A stretch of DNA of 64,000 nt, taken from positions 3,348,001-3,412,000 of the forward strand of contig NZ_CP016170.1 in NCBI RefSeq assembly GCF_001676705.1, read 5' to 3'. The stretch comes from Bordetella bronchialis. Its GTDB lineage: Bacteria > Pseudomonadota > Gammaproteobacteria > Burkholderiales > Burkholderiaceae_B. How positions within the stretch are numbered: the first letter of the stretch is position 1; every line of letters begins with the position of its first letter. Shown here one piece after another: positions 1 to 10,158 of this stretch. The notes beneath the pieces were generated by a model. That model was not told where the DNA came from. It ran no database searches and saw only the letters and a list, made by a program, of their open reading frames with translations. A program made the position numbers and the translations under genes.

Positions 1-2
1 GC

Positions 3-1388
3 GCCGTTCTCGACTACACGCTTGCACTTTCGGTCATGCGAAATGCGACTGACGACGAGGTAAATGATGTCTTCGGGCGCATCAATACTTACGGACATCG
101 CTTGAGCGACCAAGAACGCCGCCAAGCTGGCGTCGAAAACGAGTTCTCACAGATGGTCCGACTGATAGCCTGCGGCGTACGAGGAGACGCCTCGGCGGAC
201 ATACTCCCTCTTAAGTCAATGCCTAGCATCAGCATTGACCTGCCCATGGTAAAGCACGGTTACGAGGTCAAGGCTGACGAAGTGGTGTGGGTCGAGCAAG
301 GGGTGCTTCGCTCAACAGACCTACGGGATAGCATGGATGAGCAGTGCATCGCTGATATCGCGGCATGCATTGTCGGCGGTGAACTGATTGAGCGCTCAAA
401 AGATGCGCTCGACGCGATTTATGACGCCACAACCCCCGAGAGCGAGAGAGTGAACAACGCGCTTGAGGTATACGGCGCCGATAAATTTTCTCAAGAATTT
501 AAGTTCTGCCTCGATCAAATACTCACCGTTTGTAATACAGATGGCCGGGCTAAGCTCCGAAATATCATCTTCATGAAGGGCACAACCAACGCGTTTCCAG
601 CAGTGTTCGCGATAATCCTCATTGCTTTTCACGAATTGATCGTGAAAAGCGGCATGATCATCTCCGATCACTCGGCTGTAAAAAAGGGGCTCACCGGATT
701 ATCTAATCGCATCGATACAAGTCGGGGCGCTACCTCTACTGCCGAACGGCGCAAGAACATCGACACGGTCAAGGGTCTGATTGTTGGTGGCTTCGTCAAG
801 GCCGAGGTGGACAAACTGATTTACGGCAGCCACGCGACAGTCGATATTGAGTCGACCATCCGCCGATCGGAAATCGAACTTTCTGACTATGAATTGAAGC
901 AGGGTATGTTGCTGCTCAGCGATGACCGCAAAATAGATGACGCTCTGATAGAGAAAGTGCTCAAGACGTTGTGTGCCATAGCGAATAACGGCCCGCAGCG
1001 CGATGGGAAAGTACTAATTGGAGTGACCGACAAAGATGCCGACGCGGCAAGGGTCAAACAGTTGGACGGCATCGAACCAAAGAAAGTCGGCAAACGTTAT
1101 GTTGTCGGTGTAGTTCGAGAAGCGAAAGTGCTTGGGCTCTCGGTCGAAGACTACTATACGAAGTGGAAGGACGCGATCAAGAAATCGCCGTTGTCCTCTG
1201 CTCTTCGCGACTCAATTCTTTCGCACATTGACTACAACTCGTTCTACGGACTGGGGGTGATCGTATTCACAGTACCGCCGCAAAAAGAGCTTTCGTACTA
1301 CGGAGACGATGTGTACTGGCGCAACGGCGACTCGACGGAGATCGCGACGACCGCCAAGCAAATAGCTGGGCTCGCACATCGCTTCTAG
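3..1388 (+). CDS. DUF262 / AlbA_2-like protein, 5' truncated by window edge
   Basis: The reading frame is open from the first complete codon (position 3), so the gene starts upstream; the ATG at 36 is internal. The visible N-terminus has the end of a DUF262 (GmrSD N-terminal-like) domain, with the characteristic 'FGRINTYGHRLSDQERR' block. The C-terminal third (roughly residues 265-450) looks like a Schlafen/AlbA_2 domain: 'YELKQG', then 'LKTLCAIANNG' and 'GKVLIGVTDKD'. DUF262 proteins are commonly ParB/Srx-fold nucleases or NTPases of phage-defence systems, and AlbA_2 modules are putative nucleic-acid or nucleotide binding domains. A defence role is therefore inferred, not shown. Base composition and codon use are clearly less GC-rich than everything downstream, suggesting horizontal acquisition. 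A strong terminator follows at 1418. Confidence 0.7.
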   Translation, partial: AVLDYTLALSVMRNATDDEVNDVFGRINTYGHRLSDQERRQAGVENEFSQMVRLIACGVRGDASADILPLKSMPSISIDLPMVKHGYEVKADEVVWVEQGVLRSTDLRDSMDEQCIADIAACIVGGELIERSKDALDAIYDATTPESERVNNALEVYGADKFSQEFKFCLDQILTVCNTDGRAKLRNIIFMKGTTNAFPAVFAIILIAFHELIVKSGMIISDHSAVKKGLTGLSNRIDTSRGATSTAERRKNIDTVKGLIVGGFVKAEVDKLIYGSHATVDIESTIRRSEIELSDYELKQGMLLLSDDRKIDDALIEKVLKTLCAIANNGPQRDGKVLIGVTDKDADAARVKQLDGIEPKKVGKRYVVGVVREAKVLGLSVEDYYTKWKDAIKKSPLSSALRDSILSHIDYNSFYGLGVIVFTVPPQKELSYYGDDVYWRNGDSTEIATTAKQIAGLAHRF

Positions 1389-1417
1389 TTCATTGCAATT
1401 GAAGATAGGGGCAGTAT

Positions 1418-1445
1418 AGGGGGCAACGCCCCCTGTTTTCTTATT
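1418..1445 (+). terminator. Rho-independent terminator
   Basis: A perfect 7-bp stem (AGGGGGC, 1418-1424) with a 3-nt loop (AAC) and its complement (1428-1434) is followed by GTTTTCTTATT. It lies 30 bp after the stop of the DUF262/AlbA_2 gene and has the orientation and T-rich tail of an intrinsic terminator for that gene. Confidence 0.85.
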
Positions 1446-1881
1446 GGGTCCCATCGGGCATCCGATCAGAAGCTATCGCTGATTGAAAAGTTCGAGCTGC
1501 GGATGAGCGTTCTAGGCTCCAGAGGAGCCATGACAACGCCAATGAGGGAGCGGCCGCGATTCTCTGCCAATCATCGTTTGGTATAGCTGCGCGGCGGCCG
1601 TTGTACCTTCATAGCGGTCACTGAGGCCCAGCGAACCCGAAGGGCCGAAGTGAGTCGATAGCGATCGGCCGTGTTCCCGTAACGGCGAGTGATGGCGTCT
1701 TTGGGATCGTCCGTCACGTGACACAAATCTCTTGCCGAACGCCAGTCAGATGTACTTGCTCCCTAACCCAAGCATGTCCGGCAGGGAAAATTGGAGAACG
1801 CCCGGAATTCGGCGCTGCGGCCGCGTCGCGGCGGCCCCTTGCATGGCGCCGCCGCGACGATAGGGAGCCTTGCCGGCCCGC
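1446..1881. other. Gene-poor junction, no supported gene
   Basis: About 440 bases lie between the terminator of the acquired gene and the stop of gdhA. Composition changes here from the moderate GC of the left gene to the high GC typical of the rest of the window. A minus-strand frame is open for about 60 codons (around 1577-1760) but has no start with a ribosome binding site and no family I recognise. No tRNA, integrase or direct repeat marking an attachment site was seen. This is best read as the edge of a genomic island or a decayed gene. Confidence 0.5.
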
Positions 1882-3171
<1,290 letters not shown>

Positions 3172-3264
3172 TCGAACTGCTCCTCACGGGTTGTCGCGCC
3201 CATTGTAGACGCAAGACAGATCGCCGTCCCCGTTAAATTTATAAATCAATATAAAGGGGACACA

Positions 3265-3279
3265 TAGGAACGATTCCTA
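3265..3279. promoter_or_regulatory. Inverted repeat in gdhA leader, candidate operator
   Basis: TAGGAA-CGA-TTCCTA is a perfect 6-bp dyad about 95 bp upstream of the gdhA start, beside an AT-rich stretch (3235-3256) that could hold promoter elements. The binding protein is unknown. The call rests on symmetry and position only. Confidence 0.35.
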
Positions 3280-3381
3280 CAAACAACAGTATTTCAACGA
3301 AAGTCCGCAGCCAGCCTTCGGATGGGCCCGCTGAAGGACCATCTCCCCCACCCGGGCCCCGCCCTCGGTACGACTACAGGC

Positions 3382-4101
3382 TCACATGCCGAGGTAAGCC
3401 TGCCTCACCTCATCCGATGCCGCAAGCTCCGCGGCGGTGCCCGACAGTGCGATGGCCCCGCTTTGCATGACATACGCTCGCGCGGCCACGTCCAGCGCCG
3501 CGCTCATGTTCTGCTCGACCAGCAATACCGACAACCCGGCCTGCTTGTTCAGCGCGGCCAGCGCATCGAATACTTGCTCGACCAGCAGCGGCGACAAGCC
3601 CAGGCTGGGCTCATCCACCAGCAGCAGCCGCGGCCCGCTCATCAGCGCGCGGCCGATCGCCAGCATCTGGCGCTCGCCGCCCGACATCGTGCCGGCCAGC
3701 TGCGTGCGCCGCTCTTTGAGCCGCGGGAACACCTGGTAGACATGCTCCAGCCGCTCGCGATAGACCGCATCGCTGGCCACGGTGTAGGCGCCCAGCCGCA
3801 GGTTCTGCTCCACCGGCTGGCGGGCGAACACGCGGGCGCCCTCCGGGATCAGGGCGATGCCGCGCTTGACCAGCTTCTCCGGCCGCGTGCCGGTGATTTC
3901 CTGGCCATCGAAGGTGACCTGTCCCGACGCCGGACGCACGGTACCGACGATGGCGGCCAGGGTGCTGGACTTGCCGGCGCCGTTGGCGCCCAGCAGCGCG
4001 GTGATCTCGCCCGGCCGTACCTCCAGCGAGATCCCGCGCACGGCTTGCACGCCACCATAGGCGACGTGCAGGTTATCGACTTTCAGGATCGCCTCAGGCA
4101 C
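3382..4101 (-). CDS. livF: Branched-chain/amide amino-acid ABC transporter ATP-binding protein LivF
   Basis: The product is 239 aa, typical of LivF, one of two cytoplasmic ATPases that power the LivHM membrane pore. Walker A is 'GANGAGKSS' (about residues 38-46), the ABC signature is 'MSGGERQM', and Walker B is 'LLLVDEPSLGL'. The N-terminal start 'MPEAILKVDNLHVAYGGVQAV' is normal for LivF. Its start overlaps the livG stop by 8 bp, indicating translational coupling. It is the last gene of the five-gene importer operon on the minus strand. Substrate specificity of HAAT-family importers (leucine, urea, glutamate-like amides, aromatic acids) cannot be read from the ATPase. Confidence 0.93.
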   Translation of the reverse strand: MPEAILKVDNLHVAYGGVQAVRGISLEVRPGEITALLGANGAGKSSTLAAIVGTVRPASGQVTFDGQEITGTRPEKLVKRGIALIPEGARVFARQPVEQNLRLGAYTVASDAVYRERLEHVYQVFPRLKERRTQLAGTMSGGERQMLAIGRALMSGPRLLLVDEPSLGLSPLLVEQVFDALAALNKQAGLSVLLVEQNMSAALDVAARAYVMQSGAIALSGTAAELAASDEVRQAYLGM

Positions 4102-4816
4102 GGTGCTTTCTCCCCAGATAAGCCTCGATCACAGCGGGGTTGCGTACGATTTCCTGCGGCGGCCCTTCCGCGATGGTCTGGCCGAAGTTCAGCACCAGCA
4201 CCCGCTGCGCCAGGCGCATCACCACTTCCAGCACGTGCTCGACGATGACCAGGGTCACGCCGGCGGCGTGAATGCCGCGCAGGATTTCCGCCAGCGCGAT
4301 GGCTTCGGTGGGATTCAGGCCGCCCGCGACCTCGTCCAGCAGCAACATGCGCGGCTCCGTCGCCAGGGCGCGCGCCAACTCCACGCGCTTTTGCCCGGCC
4401 ACGTTCAGGCCGGAAGCCTTGACGTCGGCACGGTCGGCCAGGCCGACCAGCTCCAGCACCTTCCGCGAGGCGGCGCGCGCATCCTGCAGCCGCGGGTGGC
4501 GCAGCAGCGCGCCTACCATGGTGTTCTCCAGCACCGTCATCTGGCCGAAGTTGCGCGGTATCTGGTAAGTGCGCACCAGGCCCATGGCGGCGACCTGCTC
4601 GGGCTTGCGGCCCAGCATGGATTGGCCATTGAAGGAAACGCTGCCCGAGGTGGGTTCGTGATGGCCCACCAGGCCGTTGAACAAGGTGCTCTTGCCCGCG
4701 CCGTTGGGTCCGATGATGGCGACGATCTCGCCAGACTCGACGCTAAGGCTGATGTCCTTGTTGGCGACCAGCCCGCCGAAGCGTTTGGTCAGTTGTTTGA
4801 CTTCAAGCAGAGCCAC
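4094..4816 (-). CDS. livG: Branched-chain/amide amino-acid ABC transporter ATP-binding protein LivG
   Basis: The product is 240 aa, the second ATPase of the HAAT-type importer. It shows Walker A 'GPNGAGKST', the LivG-typical region 'LVRTYQIPRNFGQMTVLENTMVG' in shortened form (about residues 80-102), and Walker B 'MLLLDEVAGGL' followed by a C-terminal 'YLGRK' tail. The signature region reads 'NVAGQKRVELARAL', a variant of LSGGQ with V-A-G-Q; this loosened signature is seen in some LivG proteins. The gene overlaps the livM stop by 14 bp and the livF start by 8 bp. Confidence 0.92.
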   Translation of the reverse strand: MALLEVKQLTKRFGGLVANKDISLSVESGEIVAIIGPNGAGKSTLFNGLVGHHEPTSGSVSFNGQSMLGRKPEQVAAMGLVRTYQIPRNFGQMTVLENTMVGALLRHPRLQDARAASRKVLELVGLADRADVKASGLNVAGQKRVELARALATEPRMLLLDEVAGGLNPTEAIALAEILRGIHAAGVTLVIVEHVLEVVMRLAQRVLVLNFGQTIAEGPPQEIVRNPAVIEAYLGRKHRA

Positions 4817-5801
4817 GGCGCCCCCTCAAGGTAATCAGGCCGCCGGGCAGGAACAGGGTCACCAGCAGAATGGCCAATCCGAACACCAGCAGATCCAGGC
4901 CCAGGCCGGAACTGCCCCACATCACCCGCGTGCCCTCGGACAGCGGCAGCAGCACCGCGGCGCCTATCCATGGGCCCACCAGCGTCCCCACCCCGCCCAG
5001 GATGGCCACCAGCACCACTTGCACGGACATGGTCAGGCTGAAGGTCGATTCCGGATCGATGAAGCCCACGTACATGGCGAAGAAGCCGCCCCAGGCGCCG
5101 GTCACGGCGGCCGACAGCACGAAGGCCAGCATCTTGTAGCGGTCGGCCGGAACGCCCAGGCTGCGGGCGGCGGCCTCGTCGCCGTTGATGGCTCGCCAGT
5201 AGAAGCCGGTACGCGAATGCACCAGGAAGTACGTCAGCAGGAACGTGAGCAAGGCAAGCGCCACCGCGATCCAGTAATACGGGACCTTGGTGCGGAACAG
5301 CAGCATCAGCGGGGCGTCCCCGATGGGCGCTTCCACACCCACGGCGCCGCCCGCCCAATCCCAGTTGATCATCAGCAGCAGGCCGATCTGCAGCAACGCA
5401 ATGGTGGCCATCGCGAAGTAATGGCCCGATAGCCGCAGGGTGGGACCGCCGACGACCCAGGCCAGCGCCGCCGAGATCGCCGCGCCCGCCGGAATGCCCA
5501 GCAGCGGCGTCACTTTCAGGTGATGCAGCAGCAGGATGGTGGTGTACGCCCCCACGCCGACGAACACGCCATGGCCGAAGGAAATGCGGCCCAGGAAGCC
5601 GCCCACCAGATTCCATGCGGCGCCCAGCGCGCCGAACAGCAGTACCAGCAGCAGCACCTGGATGGTGAACTGGTCCGTGACGAACAGCGGGACCGCGGCG
5701 AACAGCGCCGCGACCACGAAGGCGGCCACCAGCGGCGCGCGCGAATGCCGGGCCTTCGCCGGCATGGCGGCCGTCATATCCATTTGTTTTACGTGACTCA
5801 T
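4803..5801 (-). CDS. livM: Branched-chain/amide amino-acid ABC transporter permease LivM
   Basis: The product is 332 aa with about nine hydrophobic segments and a charged N-terminus ('MSHVKQMDMTAAMPAKARHS'). The inner-membrane permease signature of LivM is present around residues 65-85 ('GGFLGRISFGHGVFVGVGAY') together with the EAA-like loop 'DEAAARSLGVPADRYKMLAF'. It pairs with LivH to form the translocation path. It ends 2 bp before... the livH stop lies at 5803, so livH and livM are almost contiguous and co-transcribed. Confidence 0.92.
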   Translation of the reverse strand: MSHVKQMDMTAAMPAKARHSRAPLVAAFVVAALFAAVPLFVTDQFTIQVLLLVLLFGALGAAWNLVGGFLGRISFGHGVFVGVGAYTTILLLHHLKVTPLLGIPAGAAISAALAWVVGGPTLRLSGHYFAMATIALLQIGLLLMINWDWAGGAVGVEAPIGDAPLMLLFRTKVPYYWIAVALALLTFLLTYFLVHSRTGFYWRAINGDEAAARSLGVPADRYKMLAFVLSAAVTGAWGGFFAMYVGFIDPESTFSLTMSVQVVLVAILGGVGTLVGPWIGAAVLLPLSEGTRVMWGSSGLGLDLLVFGLAILLVTLFLPGGLITLRGRRGSA

Positions 5802-5802
5802 A

Positions 5803-6654
5803 TCACCACCGCCCGAACAGGCCGCGCGGCCGGTACCAGAGAACCAGAATGAACAGGATAAAGACCGAAACCGTCTTCAAGGCGGGCGCCACGAAGTAGC
5901 CCGTCATCGCCTCGATGATGCCGATCAGGATCCCGGCGATGAAAGCGCCCGGCAGGGAGCCGAAGCCGCCCATGCAGACCGCCACGAAAGCCAGCAGGCC
6001 GAATACCGTTCCCACCGAAGGGAACACATAGAAGAACGTCGTCAGCAGCGCGCCCGCCAGGCCCACCGCGGCGCTGCCCAGTATCCATACCTGTGCGTTG
6101 ACGCGGTCCGGCGAAATTCCCACCAGCGCGGCCACGTTGCGGTCCTCCGCCACGGCCTGCAGGGCGTGCCCCCAGCGCGTGCGATACACCAGCACGAACA
6201 AGGCGATGACGACGACCAGGGCGACCAGGCCCGTGATCACCTGCGGCCGGCCGATCGAGACGCCGGCCAGCGACACGCTGCCGGACACCAGTGTGTCGGG
6301 CAGGTTGCGATAGTCGGGCGTGAAGGCGATGAAGGCCAGTTGCCGCAGCACCAGGCCCAGGCCGAAGGTGGCCAGGATCACCGCCATGGGCGGCCCCTTT
6401 TGCAGGCGCTTGATGATCAGCGCATACGTCAGGAAACCGACGAAACCCAGCAGGATGGCGACCAGCGGCGCCGACATCGTGGGGTCGACATGACCCAGGG
6501 TAAAGAACCAGTAGGCGGCATACATGGCCAGCATCAGGAATTCGCCATGGGCGAAATTGATGACGTCCGTGATGCCCCAGATCAGGGCCAGGCCCACCGC
6601 CACGGCGGCATAGATCAGGCCATTGAATAGCCCGGCGTAGAGCGCTTCAAACAT
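5803..6654 (-). CDS. livH: Branched-chain/amide amino-acid ABC transporter permease LivH
   Basis: The product is 283 aa, the usual size of LivH, with about eight membrane segments. The family hallmark near the N-terminus is present ('WGITDVINFAHGEFLMLAMY', about residues 26-45), as is the conserved cytoplasmic loop 'AVAEDRNVAALVGI'. It forms the inner-membrane channel with LivM. The gene lies 66 bp after livK and 1 bp before livM on the minus strand. Confidence 0.93.
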   Translation of the reverse strand: MFEALYAGLFNGLIYAAVAVGLALIWGITDVINFAHGEFLMLAMYAAYWFFTLGHVDPTMSAPLVAILLGFVGFLTYALIIKRLQKGPPMAVILATFGLGLVLRQLAFIAFTPDYRNLPDTLVSGSVSLAGVSIGRPQVITGLVALVVVIALFVLVYRTRWGHALQAVAEDRNVAALVGISPDRVNAQVWILGSAAVGLAGALLTTFFYVFPSVGTVFGLLAFVAVCMGGFGSLPGAFIAGILIGIIEAMTGYFVAPALKTVSVFILFILVLWYRPRGLFGRW

Positions 6655-6720
6655 GCGGGACTCCTGCGGCGGACCCCCGCGGGCCCGCCGTGTCTTGCGT
6701 TGCGCCAGCGTGCCGGCCGC

Positions 6721-7971
6721 TTACTTCCAGGCGAAGGGAAGCGCGGGCAGCGACTTGTCGGAATTGAATTGAGCGGGCCATACGGTCTGGTAGCCGGGAC
6801 CCTTCATCTGCAGGATGAGCCCGGCGCCCTTGCTGTTCTGGCCCTTGTCGTCGAACTTCACGCCCGACCACGGCATGGCGATCTGGTCGGCGCCCAGGTC
6901 GGTGGCGGCAATGGCCTTGCGGATGGCTTCCGGATCGGTGGAACCGGCGCGGTTGATGGCATCGGCCAGTACCAGCACGCCCTGCATGGAACGCGCGTTG
7001 TTGCCGTTCAGCTCCTTGCCGGTCTTGGCCTTGTACATCTCGTTGACCTTCTTCAGGATGGGCTGGCTGGCCGCGATGTCGTTGCTCCAGACATCGCGCG
7101 TCAGTACGCCCTGCACCTGCGAACCGACTTCCTGCACGAAGCGCGAATCGATGAAGCCGGCGTCGTTGGCCAGGAAGATCGGCGGCGCGTACTTGGCTTC
7201 GCGCATGGTGCGCACGAACAGCATGGCGTCGGAGGTATAGCTGGCGAAGATCGCCACATCTGGCTTGGCGGCGGCCAGCTTCTGCACTTCGGACGTAACC
7301 GAGGCGGATCCGGCGGTATAGGCGATATTGGCGACGATTTCGCGCTTGTATTGCTTGGCGAATTTCTCCAGCGCCTTGTAGGTGTTGACGCCGAAGTCGG
7401 TGTTTTCATACACCACGGCGATGCGCTTGGTCGGCTGGTCCTTCACGCCATCCAGGAACTGCATCATGTTTTCGATGAACGTGTCGTCCGTGGGCGAGGT
7501 ACGGAAGAACCACTTGTAGCCGCGCTCGGTCAGGTCCGGGCTGCTGGATTCGCCGTTCAGGTAAGGAATGCCGGCCTGTTCCGCGACGCGGCTGGCGGTC
7601 TTGGTGACGGCGGACTGGTAGGCGCCGGTCAGGGCCACCACCTTTTCCTGCTGGATCAGGCGCTGCGCATCGGCCAGGCCCACTTCGGGCTTGCCCTGCG
7701 AATCGCCGAACACGACTTCGATCTTGGCGCCGCCCAGCTTGGGCAGTCCCGAACCCTCCGCCAGCGGCAGGCCTTTCAGTTCGGGGTGCGGATTGTTGAC
7801 GATGTCGACCGCCAGTTCGATGGCGGCCTTGATTTCCGCGCCGGTCGACGCCAGCGCGCCGCTCAGCGGATAGATGGCGCCTATGCGCACGGTCTTCTCT
7901 TGCGCGGCGGCCGGCTGCCCGAACGTCAGCGCGAGACACGCGGCCACGCCCGCGATCAGCTTCAATTTCAT
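6721..7971 (-). CDS. livK: Amino-acid ABC transporter periplasmic binding protein (LivK/Peripla_BP_6)
   Basis: The product is 416 aa with a clear Sec signal peptide ('MKLKLIAGVAACLALTFGQPAAAQ', cleavage after AAA-Q about residue 23; only the class is asserted). The mature part is a type I periplasmic binding fold starting 'KTVRIGAIYPLSGALASTG'. At over 400 aa it belongs to the longer HAAT receptors that bind amides, urea or other small acids as often as leucine. AGGAG lies about 6 nt before the ATG. It is the first gene of the livKHMGF operon; a DUF1445 gene lies 129 bp upstream on the same strand, hinting at a shared substrate. Confidence 0.88.
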   Translation of the reverse strand: MKLKLIAGVAACLALTFGQPAAAQEKTVRIGAIYPLSGALASTGAEIKAAIELAVDIVNNPHPELKGLPLAEGSGLPKLGGAKIEVVFGDSQGKPEVGLADAQRLIQQEKVVALTGAYQSAVTKTASRVAEQAGIPYLNGESSSPDLTERGYKWFFRTSPTDDTFIENMMQFLDGVKDQPTKRIAVVYENTDFGVNTYKALEKFAKQYKREIVANIAYTAGSASVTSEVQKLAAAKPDVAIFASYTSDAMLFVRTMREAKYAPPIFLANDAGFIDSRFVQEVGSQVQGVLTRDVWSNDIAASQPILKKVNEMYKAKTGKELNGNNARSMQGVLVLADAINRAGSTDPEAIRKAIAATDLGADQIAMPWSGVKFDDKGQNSKGAGLILQMKGPGYQTVWPAQFNSDKSLPALPFAWK

Positions 7972-8100
7972 AATTGCTCCTGGGGATCTGACAAATCAAA
8001 AAAGGGAAACTGCCGACAGCAAGCTTATCCGCAGCATGGCCGCAAGACCGCCCGAACAAACCCTGACAGAATCGGTAACGACTTCAGGGACGTGCGGCTA

Positions 8101-8913
8101 TCACAGGGCCGCGACGCGGCTGTTGATAAGGTCGGTGACCAGCATATGGCCCGGCGCGTGCGTGATGCAGAATTCCGGTTTGACGGCGGCCACCACGGAC
8201 TGGGGCGTGACGCCGCACGCCCAGAAGACGGGCACTTCGCCCGGGCGGATATCGACGGCATCGCCGTAATCGGGGCGGTTGATATCGGCGATGCCGATGG
8301 CCGCGGGGTCGCCGAAATGCACCGGCGCGCCGTGCACGGAAGGAAAGCGCGAAGTGACCTGGATGGCGCGGATCGCGTCGGCCGGCTTGAGCGGACGCAT
8401 CGACACCACCAGCGGGCCGGAGAAGCGGCCCGCCGCGGCGGTGGGCACATTGGTGCGGTACATCGGCACGTTGCGACCCTGCTCGATGTGGCGCACCGGC
8501 AGGCCGTTGTCCAGCATGGCTTCCTCGAAAGAGAAGGAGCAGCCGATCAGGAAGGACACCAGGTCGTCGCGCCAGACATGGCGGACGTCCAGCGGCTCTT
8601 CGACGAGCACGCCGTCCTTCCATACGCGATAGCGCGGAATGTCGGTGCGGATGTCGATGTCCACGCCCAGTTCCGGCAAAGCGGGATCGCCCGGCTCGGA
8701 GACCGCCAGGATGGGGCAAGGCTTGGGATTGCGCAGGCAGAAGCGCAGGAACTCATCGGCCAGCGCCTTGGGCAGGATGGCCAGATTGGCCTGGACATGG
8801 CCGGGCGCCACATTGGCCGTGGGGCCCGTCATGGCGCCGGAGCGCGCGTCCAGGCGGGCCTGGTAGGAAGCCGACGGCGCGCCGGCGCCGGTTTGCTGCG
8901 GAAGAGCGGACAT
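8101..8913 (-). CDS. Putative hydro-lyase, DUF1445 (D-glutamate cyclase-like) family
   Basis: The product is 270 aa. Recognisable DUF1445 blocks are '[17 protein letters not shown]', '[18 protein letters not shown]' and '[17 protein letters not shown]', the last followed by '[13 protein letters not shown]' close to the C-terminus. The frame extends 22 codons further upstream, but the ATG at 8913 with GGGGA about 6 nt upstream gives the family's usual N-terminus. The family includes the mammalian mitochondrial D-glutamate cyclase, and bacterial members are annotated as hydro-lyases, often beside 5-oxoproline or allophanate metabolism. Location upstream of an amino-acid importer and gdhA suggests work on a glutamate-like compound; this is inference. 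Confidence 0.85.
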   Translation of the reverse strand: MSALPQQTGAGAPSASYQARLDARSGAMTGPTANVAPGHVQANLAILPKALADEFLRFCLRNPKPCPILAVSEPGDPALPELGVDIDIRTDIPRYRVWKDGVLVEEPLDVRHVWRDDLVSFLIGCSFSFEEAMLDNGLPVRHIEQGRNVPMYRTNVPTAAAGRFSGPLVVSMRPLKPADAIRAIQVTSRFPSVHGAPVHFGDPAAIGIADINRPDYGDAVDIRPGEVPVFWACGVTPQSVVAAVKPEFCITHAPGHMLVTDLINSRVAAL

Positions 8914-9038
8914 CTCGATTCCCCGTGCGATGTGGTGAATTCTTATCTGCGCCGCATTGCACCGTACCGCGCGCGGCACTGTCCAATCACATGTTCCGAT
9001 GAACCGTGATCATAAATTCTTATCGCTGGAGGCGCCAG

Positions 9039-9066
9039 GGCCCGTTTTGCCCGGGAAAACAGGGCC
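9039..9066 (-). terminator. Hairpin after LysR gene, weak terminator candidate
   Basis: On the minus strand GGCCC-(T)-GTTTT pairs with AAAAC-GGGCC around a CCCGGGC loop, starting about 25 bp after the LysR stop. The stem is good apart from a one-base bulge, but no long T tract follows. It may reduce read-through from the regulator into the DUF1445 gene. Confidence 0.35.
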
Positions 9067-9090
9067 GCGGGCGCGACGCGGCGGCCTGCT

Positions 9091-10077
9091 TCATTTCTCG
9101 GCCTTGGCGGCGCCACGCCGGGTAATCCCTAGGCCCGGCACGGCCAGCGGCGGCGGGTCCAGCGTCACCGGATGGGCGGCGAGGCGCGCCGCGTCCTCGC
9201 GGGCGATGTACTGCGCGGCCTGCGCCACGGTGCGCGCCACATGGCTGTCCGGGCCCTGCATCCAGCAGGCCGTGTAGTTCAGCGGCGGCAGCTCCGGCGC
9301 CTGCACATCCAGTATCTGCAACAGACCTTGCGCGAGCTCCCGGCCCAGGATCACCGGCGCGATGACCGCGGTACCGATGCCGTCCAGCGTCATGCGCACG
9401 ATCACGCTCAAGGCCGAACTGCCGTACATCCGCGGGGTCTGCACGCCGCCTTCCACCAGGATGCGGCGCACGGCGCGATGCGGATCGGTATTGGACGTAT
9501 AGGTGATGACCGGCCACCGGCCCAGCCGCTTCAGCGAGATCGGCGGGCGCCCCAGCCGCAACTGCGGACTGGCGATCCAGGCCAGCGGATAGCGGCACAG
9601 GTGGATGTTCTCCACCCGGGGCTCGTCCATGGGACCGAGCAGGAAAGCCAGGTCGATCTGGTGCGAGGCAAGCTGGGTGCGCAAGGCCGTGCTGGTGTCG
9701 ACCTGGATATCCACCATCAATGCCGGATAGGCTTCATGCATGTATTCCATGAGGCTGGGCAGCCAGGTGTGGACGATGGTCTCCGACACGCCCAGGCGCA
9801 GCGTGCCGCTCATGACGTTCTGCGCCGCGGCGGCACGCTGCATGTCGGTGCGCATTTGCAGCATGCGCTCGGCATGCGAAAGCAGTTCGTAGCCCTTGGC
9901 GGTCAGCGTGATGCCGCGCGAATCGCGTTCGAAGAGCCGCACGCCCAGGCCCGACTCCAGCGAGGCGATACGCTGCGAGATCGCGGGCTGCGTGGCATTC
10001 AGTTTTTCCGCCGCCGCGCGGAAGCCGCCCAGGCGGGCCACCCAGAAGAAGGTTTCGATGTTGCGCAGGTCGATCAT
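9091..10077 (-). CDS. LysR-family transcriptional regulator
   Basis: The product is 328 aa from the ATG at 10077; upstream in-frame ATGs exist but add residues not typical of the family. The N-terminal winged helix-turn-helix runs 'MIDLRNIETFFWVARLGGFR' then 'AAEKLNATQPAISQRIASLE'. The rest is an effector-binding domain starting 'GTLRLGVSETIVHTWLPSL'. The C-terminus has a proline/basic tail of about 25 residues beyond the usual end. It is divergent from the EamA exporter gene (81 bp apart) and precedes the DUF1445-liv run on the same strand, so it could control either. The effector is unknown. Confidence 0.88.
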   Translation of the reverse strand: MIDLRNIETFFWVARLGGFRAAAEKLNATQPAISQRIASLESGLGVRLFERDSRGITLTAKGYELLSHAERMLQMRTDMQRAAAAQNVMSGTLRLGVSETIVHTWLPSLMEYMHEAYPALMVDIQVDTSTALRTQLASHQIDLAFLLGPMDEPRVENIHLCRYPLAWIASPQLRLGRPPISLKRLGRWPVITYTSNTDPHRAVRRILVEGGVQTPRMYGSSALSVIVRMTLDGIGTAVIAPVILGRELAQGLLQILDVQAPELPPLNYTACWMQGPDSHVARTVAQAAQYIAREDAARLAAHPVTLDPPPLAVPGLGITRRGAAKAEK

Positions 10078-10158
10078 GAGGGGTGCGGCGCCGGCCATCA
10101 GGAAAATTGATCGCGGTGAGCGTATCATGGCGAGCGCCAAAAAAAGGAGATCAGTCCT

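Noticed and set aside
1577..1760. Minus-strand open stretch that could be the tail of an integrase or other island gene
   Set aside because: About 60 codons, no start with a ribosome binding site, and no tyrosine-recombinase active-site motif is visible; too weak to annotate.
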